From: Diaphorobacter sp. HDW4B
GTDB taxonomy: Bacteria; Pseudomonadota; Gammaproteobacteria; Burkholderiales; Burkholderiaceae_C
Direction of reading: 5' to 3'
DNA length: 64,000 nucleotides
Assembly (NCBI RefSeq): GCF_011305535.1
Contig: NZ_CP049905.1
Span: forward strand, 3,532,001 to 3,596,000
Shown: piece after piece, positions 17,703 through 27,040 of the stretch
Layout: each line of letters opens with the position of its first letter
How positions within the stretch are numbered: the stretch's first letter is position 1
Notes under the pieces: generated by a model
The model's database searches: none
What the model was told of the DNA's origin: nothing
The model's input: only the letters and a program-made list of their open reading frames with translations
Program-made: the position numbers and the translations under genes

Positions 17703-17896
17703 CATCTCACGAAGTCGTGAGATGCCGCACGAGCGAAGCGATGTGCCGTAACTTCCTCTTCCAAACTGATTTCCGGCGGTTGTCCGAGCAGAGTGACGAA
17801 GGAACGCCGCGAGTTCCGCCGGAGGTATTGAAAGCGATTTTTGGTGACTTTTTGGCGCAAGCAAAAAGTTACTGCCCAGCCGGGGGCAGTCCCGGC
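17703..17896 (+). repeat. Interspersed repeat of about 190 bp, copy 1
   Basis: Begins with a palindrome CATCTCACGAAGTCGTGAGATG-like (22 bp) and ends with GCCCAGCCGGGGGCAGTCCCGGC-type sequence. It also contains TTTGGTGACTTTTTGGCGCAAGCAAAAAGTTACT. Related copies lie at 28887-29086 (same strand) and 63421-63604 (opposite strand). Confidence 0.8.
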
Positions 17897-17932
17897 ATCC
17901 GCACTCAACCCCCTGGCAGAACAACAAAAAAC

Positions 17933-18652
17933 TCAATGCGCAGGAAACGCCAAGAGGTATTCATAACTAACCTGCGTAACCCGCAAATCCCCCGCCAAAG
18001 GCACCCTTAAAACAGCCACCAACTGATTGGTCCCCACAGCCGGAGTCACACGCACAACCCCATCGGCATCCGAAATCACCGGAGTCCCCGACTCCCCCAG
18101 AGCAACCCGAACCCCTTCGCGAGGCCGCCCATCGAACAGCACGCGAAACTCCACAGCCTCCCCCGCATGCGCAGCCTTGTGCGACACAGCCACAATCTCC
18201 AGCTTCTGCCCCAATTCTTGCTTGGCGATCACGCCCCATTGAATCAAGGTCTTGTGAAACTTGAGCGCATGCACGCCGCTCGTTGCGCCGGGGTTTTCGT
18301 TCATCGGCTTGTTGACCATCGGCCCGTCGCCCACTTTGCTGTAGAAGCCGTTGTCGAATTCGGCAGACAGCATCGCCGCTTGCTTGTTGGACGCTGGCGT
18401 GACGCGCGCGCCGCCGGGCATGGCTTCGATCTTCACGTCGATCTTGCGACCGCGTCGGTCATACGCTTTCACGCTTTGCAGTTTCTCGATGGGAAAGGTT
18501 TCGAGCTTGCCTGCATGGCCGCCGAACTGCACGGTGTAAGCGCCGTTGGCATCGGCCTCCAGCCAGACGTTGTGCGCTTGCGCGATGACGGGTGCGCAGG
18601 TCAAAAACACGGTGAGCGCGGCGCTGTGGACAAGAGTGTGGAGTCGATTCAT
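17933..18652 (-). CDS. DUF4198-type periplasmic protein
   Basis: 239 aa with a signal peptide (MNRLHTLVHSAALTVFLTCAPVIAQA-HN). The mature protein starts HNVWLEAD, typical of the DUF4198 family (beta-sandwich proteins, often beside TonB receptors or metal transport genes). Later segments include FHKTLIQWGVIAKQELGQKLEIV and VLFDGRPREGVRVALG, with an Ig-like C-terminal half. Histidine near the mature N-terminus could bind metal, but this is not established. ATG 18652 is chosen over TTG 18661; neither has a good ribosome site. It follows the TonB receptor gene by 39 nt on the same strand and is very likely co-transcribed. Confidence 0.85.
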   Translation of the reverse strand: MNRLHTLVHSAALTVFLTCAPVIAQAHNVWLEADANGAYTVQFGGHAGKLETFPIEKLQSVKAYDRRGRKIDVKIEAMPGGARVTPASNKQAAMLSAEFDNGFYSKVGDGPMVNKPMNENPGATSGVHALKFHKTLIQWGVIAKQELGQKLEIVAVSHKAAHAGEAVEFRVLFDGRPREGVRVALGESGTPVISDADGVVRVTPAVGTNQLVAVLRVPLAGDLRVTQVSYEYLLAFPAH

Positions 18653-18691
18653 GAAGAACAAAAAGGGGAGTCTGTTGAAGGAGGTGGAAGA

Positions 18692-20764
18692 TCAGAAACG
18701 CGCTTGCACGCCCACTTTGAAGGCACGCGGCGCGCCGGGTGTGTAGAGCTGCGTGCCGCCGATCATCGAAGACGATGTGGCATGGACCTTGTCGGTGAGA
18801 TTGCTCACCACTGCATAGATGCGCAGGCCGCTGCTTGGCAGGTCATGGCTCACGCCCGCATCCCATGTGGAGAATCCGTTGTAGTGGGCGGCATTGGTGT
18901 CGTTGACCGCATAGCGGCCCACGTGTCGCCAGGTGAGTGACGTTTCCCACGAAGGGGCGGCGCGCCATGTCACGCCGAGCGTGGTGGTGCTGCGCGGCAC
19001 GCCTGCCACCTGATTGCCGATGAGTGCGGCGTTGCCGTTTTCGAGCACGCGGGAACGGGCGCTGCCCCAGGCCAAATGCAGGTCGACGCTGCGATGCGCA
19101 GCCCACAGCGCGCTGGCTTCCACACCCGTGCGGCGGGTGCGGCCGTAGTTTTCGTACAGGCCTGCAGCCACCGCACGAATCTCGTCGGAGGACAGCATGC
19201 GGTACGCGGCGACGTCGAGCACCAGACCTTGCATGGGCTTGATCTGCGCGCCCACTTCGGTCTGGCGGAAGATGTTGGGATCGAGATGGGCGGCACCCAG
19301 CGCGTATTTGGCAAAAGTGCTTGGCAGCGCAAAGCCTTCGGACCAGCTCGTTCGCAGCAGCACACCCGGAGCGACCTGCGAGCGCACGCCGATCTTGGGG
19401 CTGGCGTGCGATGTTCTGTTGAGCGCGCCGCAGGGATCGGTTCCTGTTTCCGGCCCGTTGCGTGAGCAGTCTCCGGTGAAGCGATCCCAGCGCAGGCCTG
19501 CGGATATCTGGAACAGCGGATGCATCGGTGCATCCAGCTCACCGAAAGCGGAGAGACTGTTGAGCTTCGACGTGCGGTCGCCGATCGCCGGGTTCACACG
19601 CGTGCGGTTGTTCAGGCCGTCGTAATACTCGTAGTCCGTGGCTTCGCGAAAGGTCTCGATGCCCGCCACCCATTTGAGCGGCGTGATCGCTGTTTGGTGA
19701 CTTCCATTCAAGCTCATGCCCGCGCCGTAGACCGTGCGGTCGTAGCTCTCCTCGCGCTGTCGCCAATTGATCGTGTTGGCCGGGCGGCTGAACCAGCGCG
19801 AAAAACTTTGCTGCGTGGTGTAGGCAAATCCCAGCCAGGTAAGCTCTGAGGCGAGTGTGTAGCGCACGTCGGCGCGCAGCGTGGCGAAGTCTTTCTTTGC
19901 GCCATCGTTCATCGCGCGCGCGTCCTTGCCGTAGGGATCGACGGCGAATTGCGCACCGGTCAGATAGCCGGGGTTGTCGCCTTCACTGTGGTGCAATCGG
20001 CCCGAGATCGAGAATTCGAAATCGCGACTCGCCTGCTTGCTCCAGCGTGCCGAGAGCGTGCTGCGGTCGTTCCTCGATTGCGCGCGAAAGCCGTTGCTGC
20101 GGTAGTGTTGCGCGGCCAGATTGAGATGCTCGCCTTCGCCGATCTTCAAGCCGAACGCGGCCTGCGCATCCAACGTGGAGTGCGATGCGAGGCTCACATC
20201 GACGTCCTTGTATTCCTCATGCTTGCGTGTTTCGATGGCCATGAGACCTGCTCGGTTGAAGTTGCCGTACAGCGCAGAGACGGGCCCCTTGTAGACCGTG
20301 AAGCGATCGATCTCCAGCGGCACGACCACGTTCAGATCGACATAGCCGTCGGCATGCGACATGGCCTCGTTGAGCGGAATGCCGTCGAGCACCACGCCGA
20401 TGTCGCCGCCATGCCCGCCGCCACCGAAGCCGCGCATCACGATGGCATCGCCCACGCCCGAGAGCTGGTAGCTCTGCACGCTCATGCCGGGCACTTTGCG
20501 CAGCAGCTCCTGCGGGTGGCTGATGTGCGCGTCCTGAATATCCTGCGTGCCCAGCTCGGTCGATGAGTAGGCCGCCGCCGCGCCGCGTGCGGTCTGGCCC
20601 TTGATTTCGATGGTGGGGAGCGAGGCGACGGTGGTGGTATCCGTCTGGTTCGATTCAGTGGCTGATGCGGCGTTGGCAGAAAAAGAAAAAAGTGCGCAGA
20701 GCGTTGCGGCGAGCGGGGAAGGGCGGAATCGTGATGGCTTCATCGTGCGGGATGCGAGATGCAT
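18692..20764 (-). CDS. TonB-dependent outer-membrane receptor
   Basis: About 690 aa. It has an N-terminal signal peptide (MKPSRFRPSPLAATLCALFSFSANA), a TonB-box-like region before the plug (PTIEIKGQTARG), a plug domain (about 70-180: QDIQDAHISHPQELLRKVPGMSV, IVMRGFGGGGHGGDIGVVLDGIPLNE, YKGPVSALYGNFNRAG) and a 22-strand barrel ending with an aromatic residue (VGVQARF). The glycine/histidine-rich GFGGGGHGGDIG in the plug is unusual. No cobalamin riboswitch was seen upstream. The substrate is unknown; pairing with DUF4198 suggests a metal or metallophore. Start choice: ATG 20764 (GGAG only 2 nt away) or 20743 or 20791; uncertain. Confidence 0.88.
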   Translation of the reverse strand: MHLASRTMKPSRFRPSPLAATLCALFSFSANAASATESNQTDTTTVASLPTIEIKGQTARGAAAAYSSTELGTQDIQDAHISHPQELLRKVPGMSVQSYQLSGVGDAIVMRGFGGGGHGGDIGVVLDGIPLNEAMSHADGYVDLNVVVPLEIDRFTVYKGPVSALYGNFNRAGLMAIETRKHEEYKDVDVSLASHSTLDAQAAFGLKIGEGEHLNLAAQHYRSNGFRAQSRNDRSTLSARWSKQASRDFEFSISGRLHHSEGDNPGYLTGAQFAVDPYGKDARAMNDGAKKDFATLRADVRYTLASELTWLGFAYTTQQSFSRWFSRPANTINWRQREESYDRTVYGAGMSLNGSHQTAITPLKWVAGIETFREATDYEYYDGLNNRTRVNPAIGDRTSKLNSLSAFGELDAPMHPLFQISAGLRWDRFTGDCSRNGPETGTDPCGALNRTSHASPKIGVRSQVAPGVLLRTSWSEGFALPSTFAKYALGAAHLDPNIFRQTEVGAQIKPMQGLVLDVAAYRMLSSDEIRAVAAGLYENYGRTRRTGVEASALWAAHRSVDLHLAWGSARSRVLENGNAALIGNQVAGVPRSTTTLGVTWRAAPSWETSLTWRHVGRYAVNDTNAAHYNGFSTWDAGVSHDLPSSGLRIYAVVSNLTDKVHATSSSMIGGTQLYTPGAPRAFKVGVQARF

Positions 20765-20855
20765 GTCTCCTTGTCGTTTGACTGAGGACATGCAAGTCTC
20801 GTACCCATCACCAGCCGTGGCTGTGCGGTGTCATCGGCAGCCTATGCAGTCACTT

Positions 20856-20881
20856 GCCCCAGCTTGGTGCATGGCTGGGGC
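20856..20881. terminator. Terminator-like hairpin after the isomerase gene
   Basis: GCCCCAGC (20856-20863) pairs with GCTGGGGC (20874-20881) around a 10-nt loop. It lies between the stop of the minus-strand isomerase gene (20995) and the TonB receptor start. There is no long T-run, so it could equally be part of the receptor mRNA leader. Confidence 0.5.
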
Positions 20882-20994
20882 AGTGTCGTCATCCGCGTTG
20901 CCGCCGTGCGTGGAATGACGGTTTCGGTGTCCGCTGAGCTTTCGTTTTGGATGCGGAATTGAAAGCCGGGCTTGCACCTTGAGGCGTGGCTGAC

Positions 20995-21354
20995 TCAGAG
21001 CCGCTCTTTCACATAACTGCCGCGATCCATGTCGACGATCTCGACGCTGAGCTGCACCATCAGGCCTGCAGGATGCGGCGTGTGCTTGCGCAGCACCACG
21101 GCGATGTGTTCGGCCAGTTCCTTCTTGGCTTCGGGCGTGCGGCCCGACAGCAGGCGCAGTTGTGCGTGCACGAAGCCGCGACCTGCGGGTTGGTTGCCGA
21201 TCTCGAAATGCTCGATGCGATTGGTGCGGCTCTTGAGGTCGGCCTCGTCCTTGACTTCTGGGTGCGAGCACAGCGCAGCGTTCACGTCCTTGAGGATTTG
21301 CGCTTGCGGAAAGTCGGTGAGGTTGGCGCTGTAGTCGATGACGAGATGAGGCAT
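20995..21354 (-). CDS. 5-carboxymethyl-2-hydroxymuconate isomerase family protein
   Basis: 119 aa, a tautomerase-superfamily enzyme. The mature N-terminus is Pro2 (MPHLVIDYSANL), the catalytic general base in this family. The full CHMI-like length and segments are present: GRGFVHAQLRLLSGRTPEAKKEL and QLSVEIVDMDRGSYVKERL. In homoprotocatechuate degradation CHMI isomerises 5-carboxymethyl-2-hydroxymuconate, but no other hpa genes are nearby, so the physiological substrate is uncertain. It lies between scpA (upstream on the same strand) and the TonB receptor. A (GAGAAA)6 tract fills the 94-bp gap in front of its start codon. Confidence 0.88.
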   Translation of the reverse strand: MPHLVIDYSANLTDFPQAQILKDVNAALCSHPEVKDEADLKSRTNRIEHFEIGNQPAGRGFVHAQLRLLSGRTPEAKKELAEHIAVVLRKHTPHPAGLMVQLSVEIVDMDRGSYVKERL

Positions 21355-21394
21355 GTCGGAGGTCTCCGCAGAACGAAAAAAGAAAAGAGAGAAC

Positions 21395-21430
21395 GAGAAA
21401 GAGAAAGAGAAAGAGAAAGAGAAAGAGAAA
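21395..21430. repeat. (GAGAAA)6 simple-sequence repeat
   Basis: Six perfect GAGAAA hexamers flanked by more purine-rich sequence. It is placed between scpA and the CHMI-like gene, about 40 bp upstream of the latter's ATG (on its strand the tract is a TTTCTC run). It is a candidate slippage tract in a promoter or 5' UTR. Confidence 0.9.
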
Positions 21431-21448
21431 GAAAGACGAAAGGCGAGA

Positions 21449-22315
21449 TCAGACCGGCGTGTAGGCGAGGCGCACGTAGATCGGCGCGAAGGCTTCGGCC
21501 TGCGTGATTTCGATGAGCGTTTCCTTGGCCAGTTCGAGCAGCGCGATGAAGGTCACGACCAGCACGGTGCTGCCCTTTTCGGGTTGAAACAGCTCTTCGA
21601 ATTCGACAAAGCGGCGGCCTTGCAGCGTCTTGAGCACGTTGCTCATGTACTCGCGCACGGAGAGTTCTTCGCGCGTGATCTTGTGGTGCTGAACGAGTTT
21701 GGCGCGCTTCAATATGTCGCGCCAAGCGTCCTGCAGATCGACCAGTTCCACATCGGGAAAGCGTGGCTGCAGGCTTTGTTCGATGTAGACCTGCGCGCGC
21801 AGAAAGTCGCGGCCATATTGCGGCGCGGCACCCAGGCGCTGGCTGGCGAGCTTCATCTGTTCGTATTCGAGCAGGCGGCGCACCAGCTCGGCGCGCGGGT
21901 CTTCGGGCTCGGCTTCGCCTTCCTGCTTCTTGGGCGGCAGCAGCATGCGCGACTTGATCTCGATGAGCATCGCGGCCATCAGCAGGTATTCGGCGGCCAG
22001 CTCCAGATTGCGGCTGCGGATCTCGTCGACATAGCTCAGGTACTGCTGCGTGACCTTGAGCATCGGGATGTCGAGGATGTTGAAGTTCTGCTTGCGGATC
22101 AGATAGAGCAGCAAGTCGAGCGGACCTTCGAACGCTTCGAGAAAGATTTCCAGCGCGTCCGGCGGGATGTACAGATCCTGCGGCAGCGCGAACAACGGCT
22201 CACCGTACAGACGAGCGAGCGCGACCTGATCGATGACGTCAGGCAGACCATCCGCGCCGGCCTTCTGCCCGGGCGTGTCGTCTTCGGTGATGGACGGGTC
22301 GTTGTTCTTTGCCAT
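21449..22315 (-). CDS. scpA: Segregation and condensation protein A
   Basis: 288 aa kleisin of the bacterial SMC condensin complex; with ScpB it bridges the SMC heads and helps chromosome compaction. Hallmarks: FEGPLDLLLYLIRKQNFNILDI near residues 62-83, YLLMAAMLIEIKSRMLLP, and a C-terminal winged-helix part (STVLVVTFIALLELAKE...). An N-terminal extension of about 55 residues (NNDPSITEDDTPGQKAG) precedes the conserved part, as is common in Burkholderiales. DUF3460 lies upstream on the same strand, 50 nt away, the usual neighbourhood. scpB is not in the window. Confidence 0.95.
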   Translation of the reverse strand: MAKNNDPSITEDDTPGQKAGADGLPDVIDQVALARLYGEPLFALPQDLYIPPDALEIFLEAFEGPLDLLLYLIRKQNFNILDIPMLKVTQQYLSYVDEIRSRNLELAAEYLLMAAMLIEIKSRMLLPPKKQEGEAEPEDPRAELVRRLLEYEQMKLASQRLGAAPQYGRDFLRAQVYIEQSLQPRFPDVELVDLQDAWRDILKRAKLVQHHKITREELSVREYMSNVLKTLQGRRFVEFEELFQPEKGSTVLVVTFIALLELAKETLIEITQAEAFAPIYVRLAYTPV

Positions 22316-22365
22316 GGCGGGCGCTCAGTCAGCTCGGAAGGCGGCTGGGCGCGGGCATCGATCGA

Positions 22366-22569
22366 TCAGGAGTTGGTCTGGTAGACGTAAGGCTTCTGCG
22401 CGACGCGGCCTTCGCTGTATTCCTTCTGGACGTCGCGGTCGATTTCCTTGTCCCACAGCAGCGAGCGGCCGAATTGCTGCTGCTTGTCCAGCTCGGGCTT
22501 CTGTTCCTTGAGCTTGTTGATGAACTGCGTGGTATCGGATTGGTAGTCGGGGCGACGGAAGAAGGACAT
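22366..22569 (-). CDS. DUF3460 family protein
   Basis: 67 aa, a small betaproteobacterial protein of unknown role. Sequence features: MSFFRRPDYQSD start, a charged helix (TQFINKLKEQKPELDKQQQFGR) and a conserved LLWDKEIDRD segment. It is found in this position in front of scpA in related genomes. The start at 22569 gives the family's usual length; an upstream in-frame ATG would add residues that do not fit the family. Confidence 0.88.
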   Translation of the reverse strand: MSFFRRPDYQSDTTQFINKLKEQKPELDKQQQFGRSLLWDKEIDRDVQKEYSEGRVAQKPYVYQTNS

Positions 22570-22759
22570 GGCTTTTTTCTGTGGAAGGTGATCCATCCCG
22601 CCGACCGCAATGTGCAGCGCGGGGGAGTCAGATGCGCATTTTAGCCGTTGCGCCGTTTCCTGTGGTTTTGGTCCTGCCGAGCCCACTGAGCGGGCCACCT
22701 TGGCGTAGATGGAGACCTTGCTGTCTCAGGCGCTGGCAGGCGGTGACGGTGCGTTGGTG

Positions 22760-24713
<1,954 letters not shown>

Positions 24714-24715
<2 letters not shown>

Positions 24716-24734
24716 GAAACGTTATCTGTTTCAT
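24714..24734. promoter_or_regulatory. Palindromic activator site at the regulator start
   Basis: ATGAAAC-N7-GTTTCAT (24714-24720 and 24728-24734), with another ATGAAACAG half-site at 24744-24752. These resemble known PrpR half-sites (TGAAAC/GTTTCA). It covers the regulator's start codon and sits about 85-100 bp upstream of the sigma-54 promoter, a usual distance for an enhancer site. Confidence 0.7.
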
Positions 24735-24815
24735 GAGTGTTGCATGAAACAGTTTGAAGTCAAGCATCTGGCTGGATTTCGTTGCAAATCAATGGCTTAT
24801 GCGTCTATCGAAAGC

Positions 24816-24830
24816 TGGCACGCCGAATGC
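24816..24830 (+). promoter_or_regulatory. Sigma-54 (-24/-12) promoter
   Basis: TGGCACGCCGAATGC: GG at 24817-24818 and GC at 24829-24830, exactly 10 nt apart as in the consensus TGGCAC-N5-TTGC. It lies 35 bp in front of the CoA-transferase start and downstream of the PrpR-like sites. Confidence 0.85.
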
Positions 24831-24864
24831 AACCCCCCACTGAAACATTCATTGGAGGCAGAAA

Positions 24865-26061
24865 TTGGCACTCGAACACATCACCGTTCTGGATTTGACG
24901 CACATGCTTTCCGGCCCCTACGGCACCATGCTGCTGGCCGATCTGGGGGCGCGCACCATCAAGGTCGAGCCGCCCGGAACGGGTGAGGGCACGCGCCGTC
25001 TGCTGGAGCACGATCCCGACTATTCGCGTGACGGCATGGGCGCGTACTACCTCACGCTCAACCGCAACAAGCAAAGCGTTTGCGTCGATCTGAAAAGCGA
25101 GGCGGGGCGTGCGGTGTTTCTCGATCTGGTGAAGCAGGCCGATGTGGTGTTCGACAACTTCAGTGTCGGCGTCACGCAGCGGCTGGGTATCGACCACGAG
25201 ACGCTGGCCAAGGTGAATCCGCGCATCATCACCTGCTCGGTCAGCGGCTTCGGGCAGACCGGCCCGGCCACGCAGCGTCCCGCGTTCGATCAGGTGGTGC
25301 AGGCCATGGGCGGCGGCATGTCGATCACCGGCACGCCCGAGACCGGCCCCACGCGCAGCGGCATTCCGATCGGTGATCTGGGCGGCGGCATCTTCGGCGC
25401 GCTGGGCGTGCTGGCCGCGATTGCCGAGCGTGATCGCACGGGCGTCGGTCAGCATGTGGATGTGTCGATGCTCGATGTGCAGATATCGCTGCTCAACTAC
25501 ATGGCGACGATGTACCTGATGTCCGGCATCGTGCCCGAGGGCATCGGCAATGGCCACTTCGTGCATGTGCCGTACAACAGCTATCCGACCTCGGACGGTC
25601 ACATCATCATCGCCTGCATCGGTGATCCATTTTTCGTGCGCTTTGTGGACTGCATCGGCATCGACGAACTGCGTGATCCCGAATACCGCAAGCAGCCCGT
25701 GCGCTATGCCGTCAAGGCGAAGATCGATGCGCTGGTGAGTGCCAAGCTGCGCGAAAACACCACGGCTTACTGGCTCAAGTTGCTCAGCGAAGCGCGCATT
25801 CCGTGCGGCCCTGTCAACAACTTTGCGCAGGCCCTGAGCGACCCGCAAGTTGTGGCGCGCGACATGGTGGCCGAGGTGACCATGCCCGATGGCGAGCGTC
25901 TGCGCATGCCGGGCAATCCGGTCAAGCTGTCTGCCGCAAAGGCCAAGACCTTCACCGCGCCGCCCACGCTGGGCGCGCAGACCGAGGCGGTGCTGGGCAC
26001 GGAGCTGGGCTATTCGGAAGAGCGGCTGCAAGCGCTGCGCTCATCCGGCGCGATTGCTTGA
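24865..26061 (+). CDS. Class III (CaiB/BaiF) CoA-transferase
   Basis: 398 aa. It transfers CoA between acyl-CoA and a free carboxylic acid. Family features: ALEHITVLDLTHMLSGPYGTMLLADLGA at the N-terminus, NRNKQSVCVDLKSEAGRAVFLDL, and GVGQHVDVSMLD carrying the acceptor Asp region (about residue 200). It starts with TTG at 24865; GGAGG lies 6 nt upstream and no ATG alternative fits. First gene of an operon with an HMG-CoA lyase (15 nt gap) and a Bug binding protein. Likely role: activation of the imported acid to its CoA thioester before cleavage by the lyase. Confidence 0.93.
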   Translation: MALEHITVLDLTHMLSGPYGTMLLADLGARTIKVEPPGTGEGTRRLLEHDPDYSRDGMGAYYLTLNRNKQSVCVDLKSEAGRAVFLDLVKQADVVFDNFSVGVTQRLGIDHETLAKVNPRIITCSVSGFGQTGPATQRPAFDQVVQAMGGGMSITGTPETGPTRSGIPIGDLGGGIFGALGVLAAIAERDRTGVGQHVDVSMLDVQISLLNYMATMYLMSGIVPEGIGNGHFVHVPYNSYPTSDGHIIIACIGDPFFVRFVDCIGIDELRDPEYRKQPVRYAVKAKIDALVSAKLRENTTAYWLKLLSEARIPCGPVNNFAQALSDPQVVARDMVAEVTMPDGERLRMPGNPVKLSAAKAKTFTAPPTLGAQTEAVLGTELGYSEERLQALRSSGAIA

Positions 26062-26076
26062 AGAAAGGGCTGCGCC

Positions 26077-27000
26077 ATGGAACAGATTTTCGTCACCGAT
26101 GTCGCGCCGCGCGATGGCTTGCAGAACCAGCAGATTCCCGTTTCGACCGACGCCAAGCTGGAACTGATCGACAAGCTGGTTGCAGCCGGTGTGCAGAGCG
26201 TGGAGACAACCAGTTTTGTCTCGCCCAAGGCCGTGCCGCAGATGGCCGATGCGGGCGAGCTGGTGCCGCAGGTGAATGCGCGCTGGCCGCAGTTGCGCAG
26301 CTCGGTGCTGGTGCCCAATCTGAAAGGATTGGAGCGCGCACACGCCGCAGGCGCGAAAGAGATTGCCGTCGTGCTTTCGGCCACCGAAACCATGAACCGC
26401 AAAAACATCAACATGGGCTTGAACGAGGCGTTGGAGGTGAGCGAAAAAACGCTCGCCGCCGCGCACGCTCTGGGCTTGAAGACGCGCGCCTATGTGGCCG
26501 TGGCGTTCGAATGCCCGTTTGAAGGCGAGACCTCGCTCGATGAAGTGCTGCGGCTGTCTGCGCGCATGCATGCAGCGGGCGCAGGCGAGATCGTGATTGC
26601 CGACACCATCGGCGCGGCCTCGCCAGCGCAGGTGAAAGAGCGCATGAACGCCGTGAAGAAAGTGGTGCCGCTCGCGCAACTGGCCATCCATCTGCACGAC
26701 ACGCGCGGCATGGGCGTGGCCAATGCATGGGCGGCGCTGGAGGCGGGCGTGCGGCGTTTCGATGCCAGCGTGGGCGGCATTGGCGGCTGCCCGTTTGCAC
26801 CGGGTGCGGCGGGCAATCTGGCGACGGAAGACCTCGTGCTGATGGCCGAGCGTAGCGGCTTTTCCACAGGCATTTCCATCGACGGGCTGATGGATGCGAT
26901 TGCGTTCGCGTCGGCGCAATTGCAGCGGCCGCTGGGTGGCCGGAGCATGGCGTGGCTGCAGCGCGAAAAGGCCAAGCGCGGCGGCATTCAGCCCGAGTGA
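26077..27000 (+). CDS. Hydroxymethylglutaryl-CoA lyase family enzyme
   Basis: 307 aa TIM-barrel lyase. Conserved elements: VAPRDGLQNQ at residues 9-18 (metal and substrate contacts), VETTSFVSPKAVPQMAD, HLHDTRGMGVANAW (metal-binding His pair) and the signature GGIGGCPFAPGAAGNLATED with the catalytic Cys. HMG-CoA lyase cleaves 3-hydroxy-3-methylglutaryl-CoA to acetoacetate and acetyl-CoA; close relatives act on other 3-hydroxyacyl-CoAs such as citramalyl-CoA-type substrates. With the CoA-transferase upstream, a free C5/C6 branched dicarboxylate is the likely starting compound (inference). Confidence 0.92.
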   Translation: MEQIFVTDVAPRDGLQNQQIPVSTDAKLELIDKLVAAGVQSVETTSFVSPKAVPQMADAGELVPQVNARWPQLRSSVLVPNLKGLERAHAAGAKEIAVVLSATETMNRKNINMGLNEALEVSEKTLAAAHALGLKTRAYVAVAFECPFEGETSLDEVLRLSARMHAAGAGEIVIADTIGAASPAQVKERMNAVKKVVPLAQLAIHLHDTRGMGVANAWAALEAGVRRFDASVGGIGGCPFAPGAAGNLATEDLVLMAERSGFSTGISIDGLMDAIAFASAQLQRPLGGRSMAWLQREKAKRGGIQPE

Positions 27001-27040
27001 TTCCATTCGACAAGCAAAAAATCAAAGCAAGGAGACGCAC

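Larger units (their letters stand above)
17484..17932. other. Gene-free stretch made of two repeats
   Basis: 449 bp between pabBC and the DUF4198 gene. It holds copy A of the hairpin repeat (17512-17603) and copy 1 of the interspersed repeat (17703-17896), joined by about 100 bp without recognisable features. Open frames running through it are a by-product of the repeat. Confidence 0.7.

Noticed and set aside
17717-18010. Small open frames through the interspersed repeat (also 28906-29145 and 63318-63524)
   Set aside because: They follow the repeat copies, differ at their ends, and lack ribosome sites; treated as repeat by-products.
20765-20994. Possible cobalamin riboswitch upstream of the TonB receptor
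   Set aside because: No B12-box-like sequence; only one terminator-like hairpin is seen.
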